18,732 nucleotides of DNA, from positions 1-18,732 of the forward strand of contig CALGGQ010000265.1 of the NCBI GenBank assembly GCA_937915775.1. The letters are read 5' to 3'. A program made the translations under genes and the position numbers. Below, one piece after another: positions 8,201 through 15,344 of the stretch. The notes below the pieces were generated by a model that was not told the DNA's origin, searched no databases, and worked only from the letters and a program-made list of their open reading frames with translations. Each line of letters starts with the position of its first letter. The stretch's first letter is position 1. The DNA is from an uncultured Clostridia bacterium (GTDB taxonomy: Bacteria > Bacillota > Clostridia > Oscillospirales > Acutalibacteraceae).

Positions 8201-9258
8201 GTTGCCGGAATGGCCTCGTCAATAACAACCGTATGACCGATTGCATCGGTATAATCATCTGTATAGCTGTAATCACAATTTGAGCAGCTGTAGGTTGCAT
8301 AGCCCTGCTCCGTGCAGGTTGGTTCCGTTACCGAGGATATGCCTATGGATTTGTGTCCCAGAGACTGAAATGTTTTTGAATACGTGGTTGCATATGTCTC
8401 TGCCGTAGAGCCGCTGCAATAGCTTTTTATGGTAATGTTATCGGGAATTGTATTCGTGTTATCGTATATTGTGCAAGTATCATTAGGTATGATAATTTCC
8501 GATATGCCGCTGCAATTATAAAAAGCGTATGAGCCGATGTTGGATATATTGTCCGGTAACGCAATACTTGATAATGCGGTACAGCCATAAAACGCATAGT
8601 TATCAATATTTGTTACAGCATCGGGTATTTCAAGTGCATTTAAAGAAGTGCAAGAATAAAACGAATAGGGACCAACACTTGTTACTGTATCAGGAATGAT
8701 ATAATTGCTATCGGCTTTTCCCTGTGGATATTTCACAATTTTCGTTCTATTAACGTCAAACAGAACACCATCAACAGATGAATAGTATTCACTGCCAGCT
8801 TCAACAGAAATACTCGTTAAGTTCTTACAATTATTCAATGCTGTTGAATTAACATTTGAAACTTTTTTAGGGATAACAACAGATGTTAAACCGGTGCAAC
8901 CCGAAAAGGTAAGATTGCCAATTGAAGTTACGCTGTCAGCAATGTCGATATTGGCTAAGTTTGTGCAACCTTGAAAAGCATAATTGCCGATGCTTGTTAC
9001 CCCTTCTTCAATGACAACAGTAGAAATAGAAGAATTGCCATAGAAAGGCGATCTGGTTATTATAAACAGATAGTCTTTCATTGCACCTGTTCCGCTGATT
9101 GTAAGCGTACCTGTGTCACTATCGAACGAATAGGTAACATCATCCCCGCAGGAGCCGGTTGTCAAGTCGTCAGCATAGGCAGAAAAGCCCGTAACAGTTA
9201 ACGAGCTTATCAGCATTAATATTGAAAGCAATATGCTTAATATCTTTTTATATTTCAT
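2299..9258 (-). CDS. Giant secreted adhesin/scaffoldin: LRR blocks, tandem C-type lectin domains, cysteine modules, three cohesin-type domains
   Basis: 2319 residues, with a signal peptide at ~1-29 (cleavage near FSAYADD). The order is: BspA-type LRR_5 block (~34-300); six cysteine modules (~305-537); second LRR block (~538-756); two C-type lectin-like domains (~760-905 and ~915-1027, with QPDN at 856-859 and EPN at 986-988); Ig-like strand region (~1030-1100); third LRR block (~1101-1288); six more cysteine modules (~1289-1510); cohesin-type domains at ~1515-1650, ~1655-1790 (divergent) and ~1793-1925; one more cysteine module (~1930-1966); a FIVAR-like helical region (~1970-2031); a B-repeat-like domain (DGWYET..., ~2036-2112); and an unrecognised C-terminal ~200 residues. 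Each LRR block opens with a GSCGD..YSFD..TGTLTISG-type cap. No catalytic domain and no LPXTG. The ribosome site is weak (AAAGAAG near 9268). Role inferred: extracellular adhesin that also captures dockerin proteins. Confidence 0.88.
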   Translation of the reverse strand: MKYKKILSILLSILMLISSLTVTGFSAYADDLTTGSCGDDVTYSFDSDTGTLTISGTGAMKDYLFIITRSPFYGNSSISTVVIEEGVTSIGNYAFQGCTNLANIDIADSVTSIGNLTFSGCTGLTSVVIPKKVSNVNSTALNNCKNLTSISVEAGSEYYSSVDGVLFDVNRTKIVKYPQGKADSNYIIPDTVTSVGPYSFYSCTSLNALEIPDAVTNIDNYAFYGCTALSSIALPDNISNIGSYAFYNCSGISEIIIPNDTCTIYDNTNTIPDNITIKSYCSGSTAETYATTYSKTFQSLGHKSIGISSVTEPTCTEQGYATYSCSNCDYSYTDDYTDAIGHTVVIDEAIPATCTESGKTAGEHCSVCGLVITPQEDITSPGHQYVSVITAPTCTEQGYTIYTCSRCGESYISDELEPLGHTAVVDEAVAATCTESGKAAGEHCSVCGIVLTPQEDIEPLGHNYVPTVTAPTCQAGGYTTYTCSRCGESYIGDETEIGDHSWNDGEITKAATFTENGTVKYTCSVCGETRTEDMTVVTGSCGDNAVYSFEIATGILTISGTGNINSYTYGQTPFSNQSAIKEVVIENGITGIGNYAFSDCPGLISVTIPESVTNIGYGIFYWSYSIEQITVSENNPVFDSRENCNAIIRTADSVLRAGCKTTVIPQGVTGIEEAAFYGCKNLTNITIPDTVTNIAATAFYKCSSLTEIHLPDGLTTIGDYAFYGCDLVHHMVIPDSVTSIGNNAFAGNSATARDSDAVRLDSHAYSLPVARSIIYQNKLYMRFDKPYTNFKNLYSAYFKFAEGGDTNSLNILKSLSLNGPKTYYIVGGQRSSGSSFKWQYSGKAVDVTENPWDSNQPDNANNNENQLCIIKSNGKYNDINIDSTTPGFIACVDLDDINSQSLSSSYYKTNKYVFYNNTVPCSAARYICEANGGYLATITGAEENTVVTNLISQVGDVVLGGIRNSSGNFEWYNGEPFSYTNWNSGEPNNSSSYNGQYYINLYTTGYWDDDCDKSPSNAKNNNGFVCEYAPNNLEVVYTETDATSVNENEITLKATYPDGTTANIEPNSINITKQNGITYNVTVNYENERGESFSLSKRIQLNETGKCGENAYYSFDGSTGTLTITGEGNIYDFSNGASAHFANFYSDIKTVIIDSGITSIGNNTFNGCSALESVSIPDTVEVIGNEAFGNCASLTAISIPENVKAIKQYAFYKCASLIDVVVPKNAETIGKSAFLGCTALQSLTVYNYYADIYRNANTIPSQATLRGCTGSAIQEYAEAYERAFEGFEHLLSYETIEPTCTEKGYTEAVCSVCGYKNRDNYVDENGHSYGEGVVIEENVTYNVVEYTCSVCGNCYTEEIPVEHTHSYTVQETVDASCVENGYIVYLCSVCGETMTEAIPSTGHAYAETSRVEATCTEAGYVTYTCSSCGDTYDDIIYATGHHYQSSIVEAACTQGGYTLNTCTECGNTYISNRTNPLGHSLSDYVFNNDSSEYFDGTETAQCSRCGETIIRNVAPPKVYSDAVQAEAGEEITVPVYIRNNTGLAGFGFEFEYDSSVLTPISVTNGTLIQSGLSDNLEGDAASGSFKTIWYGTENLDGNGILMYLNFAVAENAKTCNTTINVTCLQDDTFNEEFVNVEVLCTSFSVSISNENEKSEYNGVLNTNTDTVTAGGIFFVSLGENGSNVSLSEAIHSITYNNAAFSFIGYADDNMHSVNTDNVRSTGNIEIVKDNRGTYNSYAPNEIFETLGIKYLIFKANDFAKSGDYEFGYTISCDDNIDVLSASGCTVSIIASAVSEVANVYLENGISAEYNDTVTVPINISNNKGIMGYMINIEYNPQQLEIMMAQRGSSFPGNFNDTITADDIGAFSVLWNGTDDIAIDGVLMNLMFRVLTDEYVVSPITITYSQDDTFNSDYDDVVFNCISGSIYLNEEESHQFIEEIIAPTPNTKGYTKHTCVNCGYSYIDNETDYANDMSVLEAALEKVTGYDSADYSEESYQQLQSVYNAYLDYPNKSIPQTTIDAAASDILTAISNLVPYLYLTVKADNGTISVSNYDIAEKYSVLFGESMTLTATADEGYVFDGWYETVTKRIRSNDETFSFKITSNTDFEARFIKEQSATLTFENESGWVAAKVSKTVSEWAEVATIEDLLPNVPYKLGCTNGRWVYDNATVLQKLQNGENVTVTPEYDETDYENPMIPTPLGDEPALDLYYQLDAENNVGSFTMAAGFPEGCQVESIGIAFYYKKASSFNPIDFDLNINNKLTTSKFEASNEDGIYTVDVKKFTSYYNWSARGYVTYYDKDGNLKVAYSNQINIINREQIG
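4730..5395 (-). repeat. Cysteine-module array B in the giant adhesin gene (six units)
   Basis: It encodes about residues 1289-1510. Each unit of ~35-45 residues follows the pattern GH.Y......(A/P).C...GY...(Y)TC..CG..Y, that is one Cys, then a CxxC, then a His near the next unit. The three Cys and the His could bind zinc or form disulfides outside the cell. Units here are more diverged than in array A (two lack the first Cys), which suggests this array is older or less often homogenised. Confidence 0.75.
7640..8345 (-). repeat. Cysteine-module array A in the giant adhesin gene (six units, alternating types)
   Basis: It encodes about residues 305-537. Two unit types alternate: a GY type (PTCTEQGYTIYTCSRCGESY) and a GK type (ATCTESGKAAGEHCSVCG). 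One pair spans ~83 residues or ~250 bases, and the pairs at ~7860-8110 and ~8105-8345 are nearly the same sequence, a sign of recent tandem duplication or gene conversion. The last unit lacks the first Cys (ATFTENG). Confidence 0.8.
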
Positions 9259-9297
9259 TATTTCATACTTCTTTCAGATTCATTCATAACCGCGAAC

Positions 9298-9324
9298 AGC
9301 ACAGGCGCAAAATGCGCCTATGCT
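9298..9324. other. Strong hairpin between the dockerin gene and the giant adhesin gene
   Basis: AGGCGCA (9303-9309) and TGCGCCT (9313-9319) form a perfect stem around AAA. It is extended by AGCA/TGCT after one mismatch. On the + strand it is followed by TTTTTCTTT, as in a terminator, but no + strand gene precedes it. On the - strand, the direction of the operon, it is followed by GTTCGCGG with no T-tract, so it should not terminate. It may instead stabilise or mark the mRNA between the two longest genes, or lower expression of the next gene. Confidence 0.6.
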
Positions 9325-9334
9325 TTTTCTTTCA

Positions 9335-12300
9335 TTATGCGATTGTTTCTTTACCGACAAGATACCTTGCCAGCATTGCGACATCGCGGTTATTCACCTT
9401 ACCGTCGCCGTTAACGTCCATAGCAAGAAGCTGCGCGTCGTTTGCCGTCTGCTTTTTAACGATAACCCTTGCTGCATAAACAACATCGCGGTTATTAATC
9501 TTTCCGTCGCAAGTTACGTCGCCCGTCATAATGGCAGTAATGCTGTGGATGGCGTTACCGTTATTAAGAAGGCTGATGACCGTTCCCGTTCCTACCAGTG
9601 AATCGCCGCTAATGACCTCGTCATTTGCGTTTTTAAATTCAAGTGAGGAAGCGCTGTTTTTGAAGTTAGGAAGAAGGTTATCAACGGTATTATTGCTCAG
9701 CGGAATATTTCTGAGGTAACCTGCGCTGTCAAAGCGGACAGTTGCGGAATCTTTGAGCGTTACGGAATAGTTAACGCTCGGGTTAACGGTAATCTTGCAT
9801 TCTGCAACTGCTGAATCGTCTGAAGTTACGGCATAGATTACCGTTTCACCGCTGCCGGTTGCGGTAACAGTTCCGTCATCATACACGGTGGCAACGTTTT
9901 CGTCTTCGCTATGCCAGATAATGCTGATGTCATCGGGCAAATCAACGCCGCTGATTTCACCTTCAAGAATAAATGTGTCGCCTTGATCCATCGTGTAATT
10001 ATCACGGCTCAGCGTAATCTTGGTGATTTCGCTTTCCTCCTTGTAAACCGCGTTCACCGTCAGGTCTTTTTCAACGAAGGTATATTCATCCGTATCCCAT
10101 TCAAAGAATACTTTTGTGCCGTCCTTCGGCATTTCGGGAGGAGTAGCCTCTGCACCGTAATCAACGGTCTGTTCGGACACGGTTTCGCCGTCCTTCTTAA
10201 AGGTTACGGTATAGGAATTAATCGTATATTTAGCGTACAGATTGACAACGTTGCCAAAGGTGCCGTTTTCAAAGTCAGCTTCATTTGTATATTCGCTATC
10301 GGTATAAACACCGTCAAGCGCAAAGCCGTCAACAGCAAACAGTTTATTATCAATGGAAGCAATATCCTCGCTGATAAAGGTTGCCGCCAAAGCACTTTCC
10401 GCGTCATCAGCAAAATTATTATAAACATTTAGAATCTTGCTGTTACCAAAAGCGTAGTATTCGGTAGCCTCTTCAGAATCGTTTTTGCCGAAAGAGGAAG
10501 CACAGAAGCGAAGCACTGTATCTTCGCTGATTTCAATCGGTTCAGTATATACATTAACCTCAGATGTTACATTTTCCTGCGTTTCTTCATCTGAATTACC
10601 GCCGTTTTTTACAGCCTTCGGATAAGTACCGTCCGTTGTATAATAAATGTCCGCGCTTTCATCTTCACAGGAAAGGCTCACTGTCTGTGTATTATCATAA
10701 TGACCGGTTGTTACATCAGCAGTAGGAGTGACCGTTGTTTCATCGAAATCAAACACTGCTTTAACCGTAATATCCCCTTTGATATTCATTAATTCTTCGG
10801 GAGCAATATCCCATTCGTAGTAATCGGCATACTCGTCCTCTGGAAGTTCAGGCATTTCGTCAACCGTTATGGAATCACCGTATTCCACCGTTCTGCTATT
10901 CACGGTTTCCCCGTTTGCATCTTTAAACTCGACGATATATTCATTCGTATCATAAACTGCCTGAACCATCATATCCGAGGTTACTTTGATTTTCTTACCG
11001 TCATTATTCAGTATGGCATCCCAGCCAAGGAATTTTCCGCTTTCTGCATCTTCGGGCGTTGTTTCTATTTCTCCCTCATATTCGTTTCCATTCTCGTCCA
11101 GAAGTGTAGCGGATTCTGTTTTATATTCCAGATCCTCCCCATAATTGAATTCCTTTTCATATATCTCTTGCTTTCTCCAGTCAACAAAGCGAACCCTGTA
11201 TTTATTATTGGTATAAACGGGCTTAACCTCTAAATCACTTTGCACATTGGTGCAGGTGTTATTCCAGCAGATAAAGGTCTTGCCGGGTACCTCCGGTCCA
11301 TCCGGTAAGTTGGCATTTTTACTCTCGGTAACGGTCTGTGTGTCAATAATCTCGCCGTCATCATTATAGAAGGTTACTTTATACTGTGCCTTCGGCGCTT
11401 CAATCACATCCACATCGCGCGTGCCCGATTCGCCTTCTATACCTATTTTTATTGTAAAATCGCCTGTTTCTGCTGTCGGTTCTTCGCGAAGCTTATAGGT
11501 AAAGGAATATGAGCCGTCATCTCTTATTTTTGTTTGGCCTACAAATTCGTTTGTAAAGTCTGAAGAAGCCTTGTACTTGGTGATAAACAGAGTAATATTC
11601 TTACCTGCAAGCTCGGGTTCAACATCGCCTTCAAAGGTATGGCTTTCGCCACTGTTATCCTCAATACCGGCGGAAACGCTCTTGTATCTTACCGTCTCTC
11701 TTGTTTCCACTTCCCTGTCGCCGTTTTCGGTTGGGGTAACTTCCTCGGGAGACCAGTCGCTCCAGTTATCCCATTTCCAGAAATTGTAATGGTACGTATG
11801 CATTCTGGAACGCCATCTTGTTGCGTACTGTGGTGGTGTATGACTGCTGAGAAACCAAAGTTCGTTTCCGAAGTTTACGGCGCCGGCTTTTCGGATATAA
11901 CCGTTATGACCATCATAATTGCCGTAATAATCAAGCGGCGTGGACTGTGAATAGGAATACAACGTGCCGCCCATGCCTGAGCCATAGGTGTAGTAATAGG
12001 TTCCGGCGCTCGAATTCCAGTAACGATAGTAATAATAGTTATACTTCTCAGCAGTTTTCAGTGCATTCTCCTGCGGCTGAACCTCTAACCATCTGCCGTC
12101 TCCGGATGTTCTGTAATTATTTTCATATAGTTTCGTCCATGACCATGCAGACCAAGCTCCAGGGCTGTTGCTGTCTTCAATCGCATCGTTTACGGGGTCG
12201 GTACCTTCCCAGATATAGCCATCCAATGTGTTTTTAATGTTCGTCGTTCTAATTTTGTTTCTGTAACGGTATTCGGTTCTCGGCTCTACCTCCGTATCGT

Positions 12301-14179
12301 TCGGGTCGACGTTATCCGGAAGCACCTCCAGCCAATTCGACCACATCAATGCATTGTCCACACCGGAACTTGCCGTGTTGGAAATCGGAATACCATCGTA
12401 GCTGCTGTCAATAATATAAACCTCAGCAACAGTTGCAGCATCATCGCACGGTACAAAAACCTCCACGCTCTTAGCGCCGCCCTCGGCAATACTGAACGCC
12501 GCTGATTCGGTGGTATAAACCAGCCTGCCACTCTGCGTTTTCAGAGCAACAACTGCTCTGCCGCGCGTTCTTCTGTCCGGATAATTCTGAAGGTTAAAAT
12601 AGACGGTATATCCGTCCGGCTGACGCTCAGCCCGAACATTGGAGCAGGCAATCGGAAGATCTTTATTAATCCAGTTAAATACTGCATGAATTTTGATTGG
12701 TTCCTTTTGGTCTTCGTTATACACATTTTTATATTTTTCGCTGTCCCAACCCGCAAATTCATAACTGCTCTTAAAATCGGGGTCGCTGTTACTGTCGGGA
12801 ACCGTCACAATGCTTGCGTCGGGCGGCGTGGCGTCATCGCCAAATGCTACCGTCTGTTCGCCAAGTTCGCCGGCAACTACTTTGCCTGTGCCGTCAATAA
12901 ACTGAACCTTATATTTTTTCTTTTCATACTCCGCTCTAACAACCGAATCCGCTTTCAAGTTAGTGAGTTTGGCGGTGATAGGGTTCTCCGACGTTGACGC
13001 ATCGTCAACCCATCTGGTAAAAACATATCCTTTTTTATCGGGTGCCAGTGGCGGCGTTGCATTTTCGGTATATGGCACCTTCTGTTCAAAAAGAACTGTA
13101 CCATCGTCATTCTTATATGTCACCTTATTTGGCGGAAGCACCTTTACTTTTTTGTTCATCGTGCCGACATCGCCGTCAAACATATAGTTTTTGCCGTAAA
13201 CCTTAACGGAATAGGTTTCAGGGTCTATCGCCTGAAACGATGCATTCGTGCCGTAAATTCTGTCTATGGTTTTGAGACAGTTGCCCTTGCTGTTATACAG
13301 TTTTGCAACATAGTATTCGGCGTCTGTTACGTTGTTCCACGAAAAATTGATGAAATCTCCTTCCTTCAATTCCGTGGCAGAATTTAGCGTAATGGTCGGT
13401 GCTGGCGGTTTTGTTATAGTTGGTTCTTCATATTCACAAGAATAAAGATCAATCCATGCTTCTTGACCATTATATAAGATTTTTGCTTGATTGCCAGACA
13501 CACCTACAATTACTACAGAAGAGCTGGGGGATAAGTATCCAATTATTTTACCATTTCCTGTTTTGATATTTGCAGACTTATATACTTTTGCTTTTACGCT
13601 AGCTTTTTTATTACCAGTAAAAGAGTTTATAATCTTATTAACAAGAGTTTTATTTAAGTTATCCTTTATTACAAAACGATAATTATATTCTAACTTTCCG
13701 TAATTCCATGAGAGATTAAGATCTGCTATTCTAATATTTGAAAGCTTTTCACTTGTTCCAGAAGCAAACTTAATATCTGAATTTACATGCGCAAATTCCT
13801 TATTATATGCGCCTGTAGAAATATTTTTAGCCTGAGACAATCGTTCAAAAAACAGTAGGTTTTTCTTTCCGCTTCCCTGGACAATAAATGCGCTTATATA
13901 CTGATCATCAGATACTAATGACAAACCACCTGGAACAACGTCTAACGTGAAAGGAGTACATGTACCATAATAGTTGTAAGCATTTTTGCCTTCTATCTTG
14001 AATTCAATATATTTATAATCTTTCCAATTACCAGACTTTTTGTTTTTTCTTTGTAACACTAGAGTACAAGTATCACCAATGCTATATGCTTGTGCGGTTA
14101 TTGTGCCTGCCGGCATAACGCTACAAAGCATCAACATAGCAAGGAATAAGGATAAAAATCTTTTACTCAGCTTTTTCAT
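9335..14179 (-). CDS. Large secreted multi-domain matrix protein with C-terminal two-repeat dockerin
   Basis: 1614 residues. The signal peptide is ~1-31 (MKKLSKRFLSL, cleavage near ITAQAYS). Visible parts: a unique N-terminal domain (~32-190); an SH3-like segment (~195-248); an Fn3-like domain (~256-350); B-repeat (Listeria-Bacteroides type) domains at ~350-500, ~930-1145 and ~1260-1385 with FxGWD/VKAVY motifs; a Trp/Tyr-rich region with WSxW motifs (~612-830); a beta-sandwich (~838-928); a chitobiase C-terminal-like domain (~1149-1243, IYYTTDGTYP); a bacterial Ig-like group 2 domain (~1386-1470, ATVYDDGTVTATGSG); and a dockerin (~1551-1612) with loops DVTCDGKINNRD and DVNGDGKVNNRD. The dockerin should bind a cohesin, plausibly one of those encoded next door. 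The start overlaps the upstream gene by 17 bases and is set by AGAAGGAG eight bases before it. No enzyme domain is visible. Confidence 0.88.
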   Translation of the reverse strand: MKKLSKRFLSLFLAMLMLCSVMPAGTITAQAYSIGDTCTLVLQRKNKKSGNWKDYKYIEFKIEGKNAYNYYGTCTPFTLDVVPGGLSLVSDDQYISAFIVQGSGKKNLLFFERLSQAKNISTGAYNKEFAHVNSDIKFASGTSEKLSNIRIADLNLSWNYGKLEYNYRFVIKDNLNKTLVNKIINSFTGNKKASVKAKVYKSANIKTGNGKIIGYLSPSSSVVIVGVSGNQAKILYNGQEAWIDLYSCEYEEPTITKPPAPTITLNSATELKEGDFINFSWNNVTDAEYYVAKLYNSKGNCLKTIDRIYGTNASFQAIDPETYSVKVYGKNYMFDGDVGTMNKKVKVLPPNKVTYKNDDGTVLFEQKVPYTENATPPLAPDKKGYVFTRWVDDASTSENPITAKLTNLKADSVVRAEYEKKKYKVQFIDGTGKVVAGELGEQTVAFGDDATPPDASIVTVPDSNSDPDFKSSYEFAGWDSEKYKNVYNEDQKEPIKIHAVFNWINKDLPIACSNVRAERQPDGYTVYFNLQNYPDRRTRGRAVVALKTQSGRLVYTTESAAFSIAEGGAKSVEVFVPCDDAATVAEVYIIDSSYDGIPISNTASSGVDNALMWSNWLEVLPDNVDPNDTEVEPRTEYRYRNKIRTTNIKNTLDGYIWEGTDPVNDAIEDSNSPGAWSAWSWTKLYENNYRTSGDGRWLEVQPQENALKTAEKYNYYYYRYWNSSAGTYYYTYGSGMGGTLYSYSQSTPLDYYGNYDGHNGYIRKAGAVNFGNELWFLSSHTPPQYATRWRSRMHTYHYNFWKWDNWSDWSPEEVTPTENGDREVETRETVRYKSVSAGIEDNSGESHTFEGDVEPELAGKNITLFITKYKASSDFTNEFVGQTKIRDDGSYSFTYKLREEPTAETGDFTIKIGIEGESGTRDVDVIEAPKAQYKVTFYNDDGEIIDTQTVTESKNANLPDGPEVPGKTFICWNNTCTNVQSDLEVKPVYTNNKYRVRFVDWRKQEIYEKEFNYGEDLEYKTESATLLDENGNEYEGEIETTPEDAESGKFLGWDAILNNDGKKIKVTSDMMVQAVYDTNEYIVEFKDANGETVNSRTVEYGDSITVDEMPELPEDEYADYYEWDIAPEELMNIKGDITVKAVFDFDETTVTPTADVTTGHYDNTQTVSLSCEDESADIYYTTDGTYPKAVKNGGNSDEETQENVTSEVNVYTEPIEISEDTVLRFCASSFGKNDSEEATEYYAFGNSKILNVYNNFADDAESALAATFISEDIASIDNKLFAVDGFALDGVYTDSEYTNEADFENGTFGNVVNLYAKYTINSYTVTFKKDGETVSEQTVDYGAEATPPEMPKDGTKVFFEWDTDEYTFVEKDLTVNAVYKEESEITKITLSRDNYTMDQGDTFILEGEISGVDLPDDISIIWHSEDENVATVYDDGTVTATGSGETVIYAVTSDDSAVAECKITVNPSVNYSVTLKDSATVRFDSAGYLRNIPLSNNTVDNLLPNFKNSASSLEFKNANDEVISGDSLVGTGTVISLLNNGNAIHSITAIMTGDVTCDGKINNRDVVYAARVIVKKQTANDAQLLAMDVNGDGKVNNRDVAMLARYLVGKETIA

Positions 14180-15329
14180 TTCGTTTTCTCCTTCTGATAA
14201 TTAATACAACCGATAAGATTAAGATAAATATCAAAGCGGTCAGCACGGCAATAATGGCAATCGCTTCGATTTTTTTCTTTGATGAATTACCACTTTCGCT
14301 CGTGGTTAGCGTGATATTCTCTTCCCCACGGGCGCTTTTAACGGCTTCGTCAAGCGCTACCGCGGCAACGTCATACGAATCGATATGCTGAAAGCCCTCT
14401 TCATCTGCGCCACTTTCGGCAAGCATTTTTAAAGCTTTTTCAACTGCTTCCTGTTTTTTATCGTCAGGTAGCTCGCTGAAGGACTTTGCGCCGTATTCAG
14501 CGAGAACTTCGTCCGCCGTGGTGATGATTGCCTCCGTGTCTGCGCTTTCAAACAGTTTCCGTACCGTTTCGGTTTTCACCGCTTCCGCATAGTCTTCCTT
14601 TAGGTCGTCGAAGTCGGAATACTGTTTCCCGCCTCCGTAGCTGTCAACACGGTTATTGACATATTCCATCGCCGTTTTCTGCTGCTCTTCGGTCAGGCTG
14701 TTGATATCATTTGTACCGAAGGACTGCACAATCTGCTCAACGGAGGCAATTAAATAATCGCCGGATACTTTGTTTTCGTTTTCGTTATCCGTTTTTGCGG
14801 CGGTGGCTTTTTCAGTAACCTTGCTTGTTATCTCATCGCTTACCGTAACCTTTATCGGCTTACAGTTCAGCCTAACGTCCTCAAACGCTTCGTTAAACGT
14901 ATCCTCCTGACTATATGTGACGGAGATATTGTATTCACCGTTATCCGCCGTCGGCTTTATGCTGAAGGTCAGGACGGCGAGCGTTCCGTCGCCCTTAACC
15001 TCGGCATTATTGCTCCACAAAATATCAAAACTACCTTTAACAGCTTCATAGGAGGTTACTGTTGTATTAAACAGTCCGTCAGCCGTCAGACTTCCGCTTG
15101 ATACGTTGGTCAACCTTAACTGACCGTCCGGGTACTCAACCGTTAATTTGAAGCCCATCAAACCGTTATTGCCGCTCAGATTCAGGGGAACCGTTACGGC
15201 TTCGCCCTGTTGAGCGATTATATCGTCAGATTTTACAACGTAACCGTCATCTGCATATGCTATCGCAAAACTGCATACAGAAACGAGCATCACCGCAAAT
15301 GACAGCATTACTGCAATGAATCTTTTCAA
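14163..15329 (-). CDS. Membrane-anchored single-cohesin protein (anchoring scaffoldin)
   Basis: 388 residues from a TTG start. AAGGGTGG lies just upstream and the signal peptide follows at once (KRF..., to ~27, cleavage near AIAYADD). The next ATG would cut the basic N-terminus of the signal. One cohesin occupies ~28-163 (VTVPLNLSGNNGLMGFKL, then SQEDTFNEAFEDVRLNC). It is followed by a charged helical region (~190-345) with two related ~35-residue helical motifs, then a C-terminal membrane helix (~354-376) and RRRKRNEKAE as the stop-transfer tail. There is no sortase motif, so the protein is held directly in the cell membrane with its cohesin outside. Its likely job is to tether dockerin proteins, such as the one encoded next, to the cell. 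It sits 15 bases after the previous gene, in the same frame and separated by one TAG. Confidence 0.87.
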   Translation of the reverse strand: MKRFIAVMLSFAVMLVSVCSFAIAYADDGYVVKSDDIIAQQGEAVTVPLNLSGNNGLMGFKLTVEYPDGQLRLTNVSSGSLTADGLFNTTVTSYEAVKGSFDILWSNNAEVKGDGTLAVLTFSIKPTADNGEYNISVTYSQEDTFNEAFEDVRLNCKPIKVTVSDEITSKVTEKATAAKTDNENENKVSGDYLIASVEQIVQSFGTNDINSLTEEQQKTAMEYVNNRVDSYGGGKQYSDFDDLKEDYAEAVKTETVRKLFESADTEAIITTADEVLAEYGAKSFSELPDDKKQEAVEKALKMLAESGADEEGFQHIDSYDVAAVALDEAVKSARGEENITLTTSESGNSSKKKIEAIAIIAVLTALIFILILSVVLIIRRRKRNEKAE

Positions 15330-15344
15330 AAGCTCACCACCCTT

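Noticed and set aside
7640..8345. Regular DNA repeats considered as a CRISPR array
   Set aside because: The repeats are in-frame protein modules of ~120-250 bases inside a coding gene, with no short direct repeats and unique spacers.
9911..10432. Open frame of 173 residues on the + strand
   Set aside because: Lies fully opposite the well-supported dockerin protein gene, has no ribosome site or recognisable domain, and is a shadow frame.
14163..14280. Sortase anchor at the C-terminus of the cohesin anchor protein
   Set aside because: There is a membrane helix and basic tail but no LPXTG-like motif before it, so direct membrane anchoring is the better reading.
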